DNA of 64,000 nt from Hymenobacter lucidus. GTDB taxonomy: Bacteria; Bacteroidota; Bacteroidia; Cytophagales; Hymenobacteraceae. The notes beneath the pieces are model-generated. The model saw only the letters and a program-made list of their open reading frames with translations. It did no database searches and had not been told where the DNA came from. The translations under genes were made by a program, and so were the position numbers. How positions within the stretch are numbered: position 1 is the stretch's first letter; every line of letters begins with the position of its first letter. The stretch is taken from positions 186,001 through 250,000 of the forward strand of contig NZ_JAJADR010000006.1 of the NCBI RefSeq assembly GCF_020447265.1. Direction: 5' to 3'. Positions 6,666 to 15,062 of the stretch are shown piece by piece.

Positions 6666-8470
6666 TGCACAGAATAACTTTGGGTGATGCTGCGGTAGCA
6701 CACGCGCACCGTGTCGCCGGGCTGCAGAAGGCGCAGCGGAATGCGCAGCACGGCCCGTTGCGTCACTTCCCGCACCTCGTAGGAGCGCAACACGCCCTGC
6801 CGGTCGGCAATGTGCCAGTAGAGGTAGCCAGGGCGCACCAGCGGCACAAGTTCCGGCTCCGGCTCGGGCGGCAGCTGACTCTGGGCGGGCTGCTTGCCGG
6901 GCGGCTTGTTCAGGGGCGGTACCAGCTCTTCGCGCCCCACGGCCGGCACCTTTTGCCCGGAGCCGACCAGCGTAACAGAATCGGAATACATAGGTAGCAC
7001 CTGGGCCGGAATGATGGCCGCTTCGGGCCGGATGAGCACAGCCAGCATGGTATCCTGCCGGATAAAATCGACGGTAGGCTGGCTATGGTGCGGGGCAGCA
7101 GATGGCCGCAAAAAAGCCGCGGCCCGGGGCAGACCGTAGCCGTGGGCGTAGTCGAAATACGGGTACAAGTCGGCGCAGGCCTGGAGCTTCTCAAACAGCT
7201 GCATTACCGTTAATTGGCGGTTTTGCTGCCAGGCGCAGGCCGCGAAGCCCACCATCAGCGGACTGGAAAAGGACGTACCCTGCACGCGGGCATAGCCGCC
7301 GGGCGCGGCGGCCAGCACCGTGGCAAAGGCTACCACGTTGGGCTTCAGCCGCCCCGCCGCGCTGGGGCCGTAGCTGCTGAAGTCGATGTGCAGGTAAGTA
7401 TCGGGGTCGAGGCCGCCCACGGTCAGCACCGAGTCGGCGTCGGCGGGCGTGCCAATGGTGTGCCAGTCAGGGTCTTCGCCGTCGTTGCCGGCCGCATTTA
7501 CCACCAGAATGCCCTTGCGCACGGCCAGGGCGGCGGCGCGGGCCACCAAGCTGGTACGCCCGTTCATCTGCTCGGGAAAGTAGCGCCGGTCGGTGTAGCC
7601 CAGGGAGGAGTTGATGATGTCGGCCCCGTTGCGGTCGGCCCACTCAGCGGCGGCCAGCCAGGCTTCTTCCTCGGCGTATATCTCGCGGTTGAGCCGCTCG
7701 GTGCGGGCCAGCAGAAATTCGGCCTGCGGCGCCAGCCCCAGCGGCGTGCCGTCGGGTAGGCGGCCGGCCACGCACGAGAGAACCTCGGTGCCGTGCGTGC
7801 CGCCCACGAAAACGTTGGGGCTGCGGCGCACGAAATCATAGGTGGCCACGATGCGCTGGTCATTCTGTACCTGTTGGAAGGCCGGACTACGCATCGTGCC
7901 CACGAAGCCCACGTCGAAAATGGCGATGCGCAGGCCTTTGCCATCGAAACCAGCCTGGCGGAAGGCCGGGCCCCCAAGGCTGGCCGTCTGGCGGCGGGCC
8001 AGCTGCCGGTCGTCGGGCGTGAGCGTCATGGTGCCCCGGTCGGTGGTGCCAGAATGGGAAGCGGGCAACATCGGGCTTTCCTCCCACCGCTCCACGCTGG
8101 CTACGCCCGGCAATTGGTGCAACCGCGCCACCTGGGCCTCGGTAGCGCGGCAGGCCACAGCGTTAAACCAGCGGCTGACCAGCGTAACCGAGTCGACGGT
8201 GGCCTGTACTTGGCGCAGCAGGTCGGGCCGCACGGGAAAATCGGTGCTGTCGGCGGCGGGCAGGTGCTGGCGCACGCGCCGGGCCTGGGCGGGCAGCGTG
8301 AAATAGGTAGCCGCGTCGAACCTGACGCCCTTCTTGTTACGCAGCTGCACCCAGTAGCGCGCCACGGGTGCGGGCGGGCCCACCGGCGCCGCCTGAAGCG
8401 CCGGAGCTGCCAGCAGCAAGCCAATAAGGGTAGCCCAGCGCACACCAGACCAACGAACAGCCGAAGTCAC
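6662..8470 (-). CDS. Secreted subtilisin-like serine peptidase (S8)
   Basis: About 600 residues: a signal peptide ending ALQAAP, a pro-region with an inhibitor-I9-like stretch (about 35-130), and an S8 catalytic domain. The triad is visible as Asp in IAIFDVGF, His in GGTHGTEVLS and Ser in GTSFSSPLMVGF, with the oxyanion Asn in NAAGNDGED. A beta-rich C-terminal extension of about 150 residues follows, as in Bacteroidota secreted subtilases. No ATG lies near the N-terminus. A GTG at 8470 starts just before the signal peptide and is chosen over the GTG at 8557, which would add 29 unrelated residues. The gene overlaps the following barrel-like gene by ATGA. Confidence 0.85.
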   Translation of the reverse strand: MTSAVRWSGVRWATLIGLLLAAPALQAAPVGPPAPVARYWVQLRNKKGVRFDAATYFTLPAQARRVRQHLPAADSTDFPVRPDLLRQVQATVDSVTLVSRWFNAVACRATEAQVARLHQLPGVASVERWEESPMLPASHSGTTDRGTMTLTPDDRQLARRQTASLGGPAFRQAGFDGKGLRIAIFDVGFVGTMRSPAFQQVQNDQRIVATYDFVRRSPNVFVGGTHGTEVLSCVAGRLPDGTPLGLAPQAEFLLARTERLNREIYAEEEAWLAAAEWADRNGADIINSSLGYTDRRYFPEQMNGRTSLVARAAALAVRKGILVVNAAGNDGEDPDWHTIGTPADADSVLTVGGLDPDTYLHIDFSSYGPSAAGRLKPNVVAFATVLAAAPGGYARVQGTSFSSPLMVGFAACAWQQNRQLTVMQLFEKLQACADLYPYFDYAHGYGLPRAAAFLRPSAAPHHSQPTVDFIRQDTMLAVLIRPEAAIIPAQVLPMYSDSVTLVGSGQKVPAVGREELVPPLNKPPGKQPAQSQLPPEPEPELVPLVRPGYLYWHIADRQGVLRSYEVREVTQRAVLRIPLRLLQPGDTVRVCYRSITQSYSVQ

Positions 8471-8689
8471 AGGGAAATGGGGATGGGAATGAGACAAGAG
8501 GCGGAAGGTACGAGGAGCGTGCGAAAACCCGGCTTTTCCGGCCGAAAATTCCCCCACGCCACCGTGCTTTTAGGGCCTCAGCTACCCGCCGGGCCCCACC
8601 CACCGCCACTTAGCTTGTGGCAAGCTCGACAACTTGCCGCGCTGCCAGCCCGTTTGAAAGGGCGAATGTTTTTACCATTCCACTTTCCT

Positions 8690-9523
8690 ATGAACCGCCA
8701 CTTCCTCCGCCCCACCTTTGCCTTTGCCCTCAGTGCCAGCCTACTGGCCTTGGGCACCGGCTGCGTTTCGCAGAAGCAATACACCGCCCTGCAAACCCAG
8801 TACGATGAGCTGACCAAATCCCGCGAGCAGCTTCAGGCCCAGAAAACTGCCCTGGAGCAGGAAAAAGCCCGCAGCGAAGACGCGCTACGCTCCAACCTGC
8901 TCAATAAGAACCAGCAGGTAAATCAGCTCAACGACAACCTCAGCGGCGCCCAGCAGGCCAACTCTCAGCTTTCGGCCGACCTGCGCTCCAAGGAGCAGCG
9001 CATTGCCGAAATGCAGCGCATCCTGGACCAGAAAGACGCGGCCGTGAGGGCCCTGCGCCAGAAAGTGGGCGACGCGCTGCTGGGCTTCAATGCCAACGAT
9101 TTGACCGTGAACGTGAAAAACGGCAAGGTTTACGTGTCGTTGTCCGAGCAGCTTTTGTTTAAGTCAGGCTCGACTAAGGTAGACCCCAAGGGCCAGGAAG
9201 CCCTGAAAAAGCTGGCCACGGCCCTCACTGGCAACCAGGATGTGAACGTGCTGGTGGAAGGCCATACCGACAACGTGCCCATCACGAAAGGTACATTGGG
9301 CATGAAGGACAACTGGGACCTGAGCGTACTGCGGGCCACGGAAATCACCCGGATTCTGACCGAATCGGGGCTGAGCCCGGCCCAGGTGACGCCCTCCGGC
9401 CGCTCGCAGTACGTGCCGGTAGCGGCCAATACCACCCCGGCCGAAAAAGCCCTGAACCGTCGCACCGAAATCATCCTGACGCCCAAGCTCGATGAGCTGT
9501 TCCGGATTCTGGAGGCCAATTAA
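8690..9523 (+). CDS. OmpA-family peptidoglycan-binding lipoprotein
   Basis: A 277-residue protein with a lipobox (LALGTGC), a long coiled-coil region at about 30-125 (repeated Gln/Glu/Lys/Leu, e.g. YDELTKSREQLQAQKTALEQ), and an OmpA C-terminal domain at about 145-270 with VLVEGHTDNVPI, the NWDLSVLRATEI helix and NRRTEIIL, the residues that bind diaminopimelate. It tethers the outer membrane to peptidoglycan. The ATG at 8690 is chosen because it begins the signal peptide; an in-frame upstream extension runs antisense through the subtilase gene and is a shadow. It is followed by an interspersed repeat and a terminator. Confidence 0.9.
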   Translation: MNRHFLRPTFAFALSASLLALGTGCVSQKQYTALQTQYDELTKSREQLQAQKTALEQEKARSEDALRSNLLNKNQQVNQLNDNLSGAQQANSQLSADLRSKEQRIAEMQRILDQKDAAVRALRQKVGDALLGFNANDLTVNVKNGKVYVSLSEQLLFKSGSTKVDPKGQEALKKLATALTGNQDVNVLVEGHTDNVPITKGTLGMKDNWDLSVLRATEITRILTESGLSPAQVTPSGRSQYVPVAANTTPAEKALNRRTEIILTPKLDELFRILEAN

Positions 9524-9536
9524 AGGATACAAAGGC

Positions 9537-9648
9537 CGTCAGGCTTGATCTGGCGTCCGCTTGTTGAAGCATCCCTACTGCAGTAGTACATGATTTTACC
9601 ATTGCGGTAGAAATGCTTCGACTACGCTTTGCTTCGCCCAGCATGACG
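9537..9648. repeat. Interspersed palindromic element, copy A (diverged)
   Basis: Ends CGTCAGGCTT and CAGCATGACG are imperfect inverted repeats. Inner arms GAAGCATCCCTACTGC (from 9566) and GCGGTAGAAATGCTTC (9604-9619) pair as well. It carries the GATCTGGCGTCCGC word seen in other copies. It lies just after the OmpA gene. Confidence 0.6.
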
Positions 9649-9672
9649 GGCTTTTTTCATCTACTTCAGTTT

Positions 9673-9715
9673 ATACAAAAGCCGCTGCTTCTCACGAGGC
9701 AGCGGCTTTTTGTAT
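9673..9715. terminator. Bidirectional terminator overlapping the RNA ligase 3' end
   Basis: A stem of about 16 bp (9673-9688 with 9699-9715) with A/T tails, between the convergent OmpA and RNA ligase genes. The ligase stop codon (9692-9694) is inside the loop, so the right arm encodes its last residues. Confidence 0.8.
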
Positions 9716-10246
9716 GTTGTCAGTCAGCAAGAATTCCTGAACCGGCTGCCACTGCTGCCCGTCGTGGCGAAACAGCACGAGGCGTTGCACGTCGAAGGTG
9801 GCTTCGTAGTGGCGGCGGGCAAAGTCAGCCTTTAAGCCGGGTACGGCGCTGGCGGGCAGGTCGCGGGTGGCCAGGGTCATGTGGGGCGTGAAGGGCCGGG
9901 TTTCGCGCGGAATTTGCGGCAGGTGCGCGGCACACCACGCCGTGAGGGCCGCGTGGAAAGCCTGCACGGCTTCGGGCTGGGCCACGTGCACGAACAACGT
10001 CCGGTTGTCGAACCATTTAAAGTCCCGCAGACCAATGGTGAAAGAGCGTTGGGTAGCGGCAAAATCGGCCAGGGAAGCCCGCAGCTCGGCTTCAAAGGCG
10101 TTGGGCTGGCGCAGGGGCGGAATCAGGGTAATGTGCGGCGGCAGCCGCACCGCGTTGCGGCTACCCGTAAGCTGATGTACTTCCTGCTTCAGAGCCCAGA
10201 CCTCGGAAAAAACCGGCTCGGGTGGTAGTATGGCGACGAGAAACAT
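9692..10246 (-). CDS. 2'-5' RNA ligase / LigT-type phosphoesterase
   Basis: A 184-residue 2H phosphoesterase. Both HxT motifs are present: PPHITLIP (His38, Thr40) and TPHMTLAT (His122, Thr124). Family members open or close 2'-5' or cyclic phosphodiester linkages in RNA; the physiological substrate in Bacteroidota is not known. The ATG at 10246 (MFLVAILPPEPV) fits the family; an extension upstream would read through repeat sequence. The C-terminal tail (NIQKAAAS) is encoded by a terminator hairpin and is probably not part of the fold. Confidence 0.88.
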   Translation of the reverse strand: MFLVAILPPEPVFSEVWALKQEVHQLTGSRNAVRLPPHITLIPPLRQPNAFEAELRASLADFAATQRSFTIGLRDFKWFDNRTLFVHVAQPEAVQAFHAALTAWCAAHLPQIPRETRPFTPHMTLATRDLPASAVPGLKADFARRHYEATFDVQRLVLFRHDGQQWQPVQEFLLTDNIQKAAAS

Positions 10247-10301
10247 CTGGTTAATGTGCTGATGTGGTGGAATGTGGGTAATGTGCTGATGCCCCAGCCG
10301 G

Positions 10302-10455
10302 GTCATTGCGAGCTTGTGAAGCAATCCGTCCTGTGAAATGTGCTGGGCCTCCTAATGTGAAAAGCCCTTTACTCCGGCGAGAATAAAGGGCTTTCTGGGT
10401 AAAGGTTATTACGTGCTGCGCAGAGGATGGATTGCTTCGCACTGCTCGCAATGAC
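10302..10455. repeat. Interspersed palindromic element, copy B (GTCATTGCGAG ends)
   Basis: Ends GTCATTGCGAGC and GCTCGCAATGAC are inverted repeats; GAAGCAATCC and GGATTGCTTC form a second pair. An internal hairpin, AAAGCCCTTTA...TAAAGGGCTTT, lies at about 10360-10394. Outside it, GTGCTGATG/AATGTGG words at 10252-10290 are mirrored at 10470-10505. The element fills the gap between the RNA ligase and M28 genes. Confidence 0.8.
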
Positions 10456-10506
10456 ACTTCCTTTTGGATTAGCACATCAGCACATTCCCCACATTCGCAC
10501 ATTAAC

Positions 10507-11895
10507 CTACAGTCCGTATTTGCTCAGCAAGTAGATGAGGCTGGCCATACTGGCGCCGCCCAGCTCCAGCTCGCGGCGGTTTACTTTGTCGAAGGTATCG
10601 GCGGCGGTATGGTGAATGTCGAAGTAGCGCTGCGAGTCGCAGTCGTAGCCGAAGAGGGCTTTGGCCTGGTCTTTCAGCGGCTCGATATCGGTGCCGGAGT
10701 GGCCGGCCAGGAACTCGGAGCTGCCGTAGGGCCGGAACAGCGGCTGCCACTGCTGCACCTTTTTGACGGTAGCGGCCGGGGCCTCAATGTTGAAGCCGCG
10801 CGGCGTGAACCCGCCCCCATCCGATTCCATGGCGGCCAGGTGCTTTTCGCCCCCGGTTTTGGCCAGCTCGGCATATTTGGTACCGCCGCGCACCCCGTTT
10901 TCCTCGTTCATAAACATCACGGCCCGCACGGTGCGCTCGGGCTTGAGGCCGGTGGCTTTCAGCAGGCGCAGCGCCTCTATGCTCTGCACGCAACCCGTGC
11001 CGTCGTCGTGGGCACCCTGGCCCAGGTCCCAGGAGTCGAGGTGGCCGCCCACCACGATGATTTCATCGGGGTATTTGCTGCCCTTGATTTCGCCTATCAC
11101 GTTGTAGCTTTTCACTTCGGGCAGGGTCTGGCAGGCCATTTCCAGCTCGAAGTTCAGCCCGGGGTCGGCTTTGAGCAACTGGCTGAGACGGTCGGCGCCG
11201 TTGGTGCTCAGGGCGGCGGCCGGAATCTTGCTCACCTTCTCGTCGTAGCGCATGGTGCCGGTGTGCGGAAACTCGTCGTGGGCCAGCGTGAGGCTGCGCA
11301 CCAGGGCCCCCACGGCCCCGCGCTTGGCGGCTTCGATGGCCCCGTTGCGGCGCTGGTCGCCGGCTTCGCCGTAGGCGTGGCCGGTTTCGATGTAGGTCGG
11401 GTTCATGGGGCGGTTGAAGAAGATGAACTTGCCTTTCACCTTGTCATCGGGCAGGGCGGCCAGCTCGGCCCAGCTTTTCACCTCCACCACCTGGGCTTTC
11501 AGCTTGCCATTGGTACCCACCGAGCCTCCCAGGGCGCACACGTTCATTTCGACGCCTTTGCCCTTGTCGCCCCTGATTTCGGCCTTTTCCTTGGCCCCGC
11601 GCACCCAGTGCGGCACCATCACTTCCTGCAGATACACCCGGTCGAGGCCCAGCTTTTCCATCGTGGTTTTGCTCCACTGCACGGCCTGCTCAGCTTGGGG
11701 CGAGCCACTGAGCCGGGCCCCGATGGTACCGGTAAGCTGGCGCAGGTTTTCGTAGCTCTGCCCGCGCAATAGGGCTTCATCGTAGATTTTGCGCAGGTTC
11801 AGCGAGTCGGCCTTATTAACGGTTTGAGCCTGAGCGGTGAGTGTGCCGAGACCAAGGCCGGCCAGCAGCAAGCCACGGTGGAGAAATGAGCGCAT
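10507..11895 (-). CDS. Secreted M28 family zinc aminopeptidase with PA domain
   Basis: A 462-residue exported peptidase (signal peptide ending TAQAQ). A protease-associated insert covers about 110-260. The M28 catalytic domain holds the di-zinc ligands: GGHLDSWD (His285), GAHDDGTG (Asp297), NEENG (Glu331-332, catalytic base and ligand), ESDGG (Asp359) and a C-terminal His in DIHHTAAD. It likely removes N-terminal residues from peptides in the periplasm or outside the cell. All ligands are present. It is monocistronic, flanked by repeat B downstream. Confidence 0.9.
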   Translation of the reverse strand: MRSFLHRGLLLAGLGLGTLTAQAQTVNKADSLNLRKIYDEALLRGQSYENLRQLTGTIGARLSGSPQAEQAVQWSKTTMEKLGLDRVYLQEVMVPHWVRGAKEKAEIRGDKGKGVEMNVCALGGSVGTNGKLKAQVVEVKSWAELAALPDDKVKGKFIFFNRPMNPTYIETGHAYGEAGDQRRNGAIEAAKRGAVGALVRSLTLAHDEFPHTGTMRYDEKVSKIPAAALSTNGADRLSQLLKADPGLNFELEMACQTLPEVKSYNVIGEIKGSKYPDEIIVVGGHLDSWDLGQGAHDDGTGCVQSIEALRLLKATGLKPERTVRAVMFMNEENGVRGGTKYAELAKTGGEKHLAAMESDGGGFTPRGFNIEAPAATVKKVQQWQPLFRPYGSSEFLAGHSGTDIEPLKDQAKALFGYDCDSQRYFDIHHTAADTFDKVNRRELELGGASMASLIYLLSKYGL

Positions 11896-12008
11896 AGGAA
11901 ACAGTATTCAGCGTAAGAAAAACGTTGGAACAAGGCCCGGACGGCGTAATTACGCCCCTGGCGACGGGCTAAGGTAACAGGAAACGCGGGTGGGCTGCTT
12001 GCCGGCCG

Positions 12009-13223
12009 CTACTTTTTTGGCCGCAGCCCCCGCTCCCGCAGTACCGGCGCCAGCGGCCCGCTAGTCCGGATTAGTGGTAGCAGATCGGCGTATGGAAGCT
12101 CGATTTCCAGGTTCCGGTCGGCGTGGTACGGACCCGGCTGGCTCAGGCGGACATCATCTCGGTCGTCGTAGGTGAACACCAGCCCCGCCGGCGTCAGCAC
12201 GAAGCCCCCGACGGGCAGCGCCGGGCTTGGGCCACCAATGGGGCCGTAAGCGGGCTGGTCGGTCAATACTCGCCGTAACTCCTGGCGAAACAGCGTCAGC
12301 AGCCGTTTTTGGTAGTTTGGCACCAGCAGCTCGGCCAGTTGCAGCCGGCGGCCGGTGCGCAAATCATACACCGCACCGTCGTACCACTCGTGGGGCTGAT
12401 ACGCGGGACCTTCCAGCTGGCTCGTCACCCGCAGCACCGACAACAGGTAGTTGCCATTGTAAGTAACGTCGCTGGTGCCGTAGAACTGGTAGCCGGCGGC
12501 CTGTTGCTGCTTGCGGCGCAGCAGCGTATCGAGGTAGGCGGGCATGGATGCCGGGGCAGCCGGCGCGGCCAGGGCCCGGCGCAGGCGCTGCTCGGCCGCT
12601 GGGCTCTGCGGCAATGACACCTGAATATAAAGCTGGTGAAAAAAGGCTGAATCCAGCGCTGAATGACTCGTTTGGCTACTGTCGGGGCGAAAGTGGTAGC
12701 GCCGCAGCTCCCAGAGCGGCTGCTCGTAGCGGGCCGCTCCGGCGTAGGTTTCGCGCAGCACCACCGGAAACACCTGCCCTTCGGAGCTTTGCCAGGTGCC
12801 CTTGCGCTGAGTAGCCGTCTGGGTGAGCAGCCGAAACCAGCCGGCTTCCTCCCCCGCTACCGTATCCCGCCGGGGCAGTTGCTGAGTGGCCGAGGCCAGC
12901 CGCGCCTCCAGCCACCGGCCGCGCCGGTGAAAGTAGTAGCTGCCCCGGTAGCGCCCCGCCACCGAATCCAGCTCCATCGTAATGGCCTGCTCGCCGATAG
13001 TGCCCCGCAGCCGCTGCGGCCCGGGATATTGCACGTGGTATACCCGGCCGAGGGGCACCAGAGGAGCAGCAACAACAGTAGCAGCGGTGTCGGGCGCGGC
13101 TGTTAGGGCCGGGCCTTGCGGGGCTGCGCCAGTAGTATCAACCGGAGCAGCGGCAGTCTGGGCCCGGGCCAAAGAGCAGCTGCCCAACAAGCCGCCTAGC
13201 AGCGCCCAACGGAATCGGCTCAT
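12009..13223 (-). CDS. Secreted protein with DUF3298/RsiV-like C-terminal domain
   Basis: A 404-residue protein with a signal peptide (ending LARAQ) and a low-complexity Ala/Pro/Thr stretch to about residue 60. The last 200 residues resemble the DUF3298 fold found in RsiV and PdaC: a YNGNYLLSVLRV strand, the hallmark turn YDLRTGRRLQLAELL, then FVLTPAGLVFTYDDRD and a LEIELPYADLLPL terminal strand. In RsiV this domain binds lysozyme; here it is probably a periplasmic ligand-binding module. The start overlaps the stop of the upstream phosphatase gene by ATGA (13220-13223), so it is translated with it. Function is inferred from the fold only. Confidence 0.7.
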   Translation of the reverse strand: MSRFRWALLGGLLGSCSLARAQTAAAPVDTTGAAPQGPALTAAPDTAATVVAAPLVPLGRVYHVQYPGPQRLRGTIGEQAITMELDSVAGRYRGSYYFHRRGRWLEARLASATQQLPRRDTVAGEEAGWFRLLTQTATQRKGTWQSSEGQVFPVVLRETYAGAARYEQPLWELRRYHFRPDSSQTSHSALDSAFFHQLYIQVSLPQSPAAEQRLRRALAAPAAPASMPAYLDTLLRRKQQQAAGYQFYGTSDVTYNGNYLLSVLRVTSQLEGPAYQPHEWYDGAVYDLRTGRRLQLAELLVPNYQKRLLTLFRQELRRVLTDQPAYGPIGGPSPALPVGGFVLTPAGLVFTYDDRDDVRLSQPGPYHADRNLEIELPYADLLPLIRTSGPLAPVLRERGLRPKK

Positions 13224-13801
13224 TTAGCGGCCGGCTGCTGACCAGAAGCCGCGCCGTACTGCCGGCTCGTGGCCGTGGCCGCGCCCGTGGCGGGCAGCTG
13301 CACTTCCAGCAGGTAGCTGAACTCATCGTCGCCGATAGTGGGCACGGGCCGGGCAGCGCCCAGGGCTTCGGCGGCTTCCAGGATGGTGTTGGAATGACCC
13401 ACGACCAGCACCTTTTTGCCCGCGTATTCGGCCTTGATGCGCTCAGCCAGCGCGCTTTGCTGCCGGGCATCGTATACCTGCGGCGTGAGCTTGAGGGCCG
13501 TGGCCAGCGGAGCTACCGTGGCGCGGGTGCGGCTGGTATTGGTGGTGAAGATGGCCACAATGAGCTCCTGGCCCAGCTTTTCGCGCAGGGCTACGGCGCG
13601 CTGCTCCCCGGCCGGCGTCAGGGGCGGGTCGGCCAGGCCGGGCGTGGTTTCCTTTTCGGCATGGCGCACGATGTAAACGGTAGTAACGGCCGCGGCAGTA
13701 GGCCGGGAAGTGGCGCAGCTCAGCACGCCCAGCAGCAGTACCAGGACCAGGGTGGTGAAAGCAAAAAACCGCGAAGCGGCCAACGAGGCAGGAAATTTCA
13801 T
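13220..13801 (-). CDS. Histidine phosphatase family lipoprotein (SixA-like)
   Basis: A 193-residue protein with a lipobox (LLGVLSC, Cys29) and a histidine phosphatase domain. IVRHAEK holds the nucleophile His47 with Arg46; the second catalytic His is His136 in VLVVGHSNT; Arg91 in TSRTRAT fits the third pocket residue. SixA-type enzymes remove phosphate from phosphohistidine, but the lipid anchor implies an extracytoplasmic phosphomonoesterase. The ATG at 13801 begins the signal peptide; the longer frame uses TTG. It lies 13 bp downstream of the DUF1028 gene and overlaps the DUF3298 gene, so the three form an operon. Confidence 0.85.
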   Translation of the reverse strand: MKFPASLAASRFFAFTTLVLVLLLGVLSCATSRPTAAAVTTVYIVRHAEKETTPGLADPPLTPAGEQRAVALREKLGQELIVAIFTTNTSRTRATVAPLATALKLTPQVYDARQQSALAERIKAEYAGKKVLVVGHSNTILEAAEALGAARPVPTIGDDEFSYLLEVQLPATGAATATSRQYGAASGQQPAAK

Positions 13802-13814
13802 GGGCAAGGGCGGG

Positions 13815-14816
13815 TTATTTCAAACTCAGAATCTGTTGCAGCTCAGCGGGCGTCACGGTCAGCAGCCCTACTTTGGGTAGCCGCTCGGTGAGGGTGCGCC
13901 AGTTGGAGTCCTGGCGGAAGATGGGCTTCAGCAGGGCCAGTGCCGCGGGCAGCTGCTGCTTGTTGGCCAGCGTAATGGCGTGCCAGTACTGCATTTCCAG
14001 GTTTTGCGGAAACATCTTCTCGGCCGCCTGATACTCCTCAATGGCCTTGGGCATGTCGTTCTTTCCCACGGCCAGGTCGCCGGCATTCATATGGTCGTAG
14101 GCGCGGGTGAGGCGCAGCAGGCGGGCCAGCTCGGGCAGGGGCGCAGCGTTATCCTCCACCCGCAGGTCGATGAGCCGGTCGTCCCAGGGCGCGGCCGTGG
14201 CCTGGCCGCGCACCACCAGCAAGGCCACCGACTGCTTGCCCCGAATGTCGCCGCCGGCGGCCTGGGCCGCTTCCAGCGCCGAGAGGACCCGCTCGGCAAA
14301 GGGCAGCTTGGCGTTTTGCTCGTAGGCGCGGGCCATGGCCGGCCACACCTTGTCGGTGAGCATCATGTTGGCCTGCACCGAAAACTGCTTGCCCTGCTGG
14401 TGCCCGGCCATGTCCACGCACTTTTTGCCGGTGTGCGTGGCCACGTTGCCCCGGGCATCCACGATGGCCACCTGGCGCACGTCGCGGCCTTCGTCGGTAG
14501 CCAACAGCTCGTTGAGGGCCTGCTGGGCCGTTTTGCCGCTTTTCAGCAACGCCAGCCCCCGGGTGCCAAACGATTTATTGACGAACGACTGCGTGGCCAC
14601 CACGCCCACGCCGGCCTCGCCCCAGCTCACGGCCGTGCCCACCGAAAACCAGTGGCTTTGCACGGCTACGGCCATGTCGCCGGTGGCCAGGTCGCGGGCC
14701 ACGATGGAAAACGTGTGTGCCAGCGGATCGGTGGCGGTGTACACTTGCGCGGCAGCGGGCTGGCTCAGGCCCAGGGCCAAAAGCGCCGCTGCGAAAAGGC
14801 GGAATTTGAGCAGCAT
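13815..14816 (-). CDS. Secreted DUF1028 protein with C-terminal tetratricopeptide-like segment
   Basis: A 333-residue protein with a signal peptide (ending PAAAQ). Residues 20-220 match DUF1028, an Ntn-hydrolase-like family: THTFSIVARD-type start (AHTFSIVARDLATGDMAVAVQS), GVGVVATQSFVN and the ANMMLTDKVWPAMA segment are characteristic. The last 110 residues (YDHMNAGDLAVGKNDMPKAI, MQYWHAITLANKQQLPAALAL) look like TPR helices. The reaction is not established for the family. The ATG at 14816 precedes the signal peptide. First gene of the three-gene minus-strand operon. Confidence 0.82.
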   Translation of the reverse strand: MLLKFRLFAAALLALGLSQPAAAQVYTATDPLAHTFSIVARDLATGDMAVAVQSHWFSVGTAVSWGEAGVGVVATQSFVNKSFGTRGLALLKSGKTAQQALNELLATDEGRDVRQVAIVDARGNVATHTGKKCVDMAGHQQGKQFSVQANMMLTDKVWPAMARAYEQNAKLPFAERVLSALEAAQAAGGDIRGKQSVALLVVRGQATAAPWDDRLIDLRVEDNAAPLPELARLLRLTRAYDHMNAGDLAVGKNDMPKAIEEYQAAEKMFPQNLEMQYWHAITLANKQQLPAALALLKPIFRQDSNWRTLTERLPKVGLLTVTPAELQQILSLK

Positions 14817-14919
14817 CGGAGAGAATTGCAAAGTGAATGAGGCGGGGAAGATAAAACACAAACGCGGTTAGCCCCGTCAGGCTGCTTCGGGCAAGCAAGC
14901 CGGCATCACTTCTAACTGC

Positions 14920-14974
14920 TTGTACCAAAACAGGCTGTACCAAAAGAAAATTGGTACAGCCTGTTTTGGTACAA
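14920..14974. repeat. Perfect 24-bp inverted repeat
   Basis: Arms 14920-14943 and 14951-14974 are exactly complementary over 24 bp around a 7-nt loop. Each arm contains TGTACCAAAACAGG and ends in a second GTACCAA word, so each arm also has partial internal repetition. There is no T-tract as in a normal terminator. It lies between the surE terminator and the DUF1028 start. Confidence 0.85.
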
Positions 14975-15010
14975 CATTAACGGCTGGCGTTGAGCAGACC
15001 CACACTGAAA

Positions 15011-15049
15011 AAGCCCGAGCCCCGAAAGGCTGTTTCGGGGCTCGGGCTT
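15011..15049 (-). terminator. Intrinsic terminator of surE
   Basis: A 17-bp perfect stem (15011-15027 with 15033-15049), 5-nt loop, followed on the minus strand by a T run. It lies 14 bp past the surE stop. Confidence 0.85.
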
Positions 15050-15062
15050 CGGTTGATTCTGC

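Noticed and set aside
10432..11772. A 446-residue open frame antisense to the M28 gene
   Set aside because: Shadow of the M28 gene; it begins inside repeat B.
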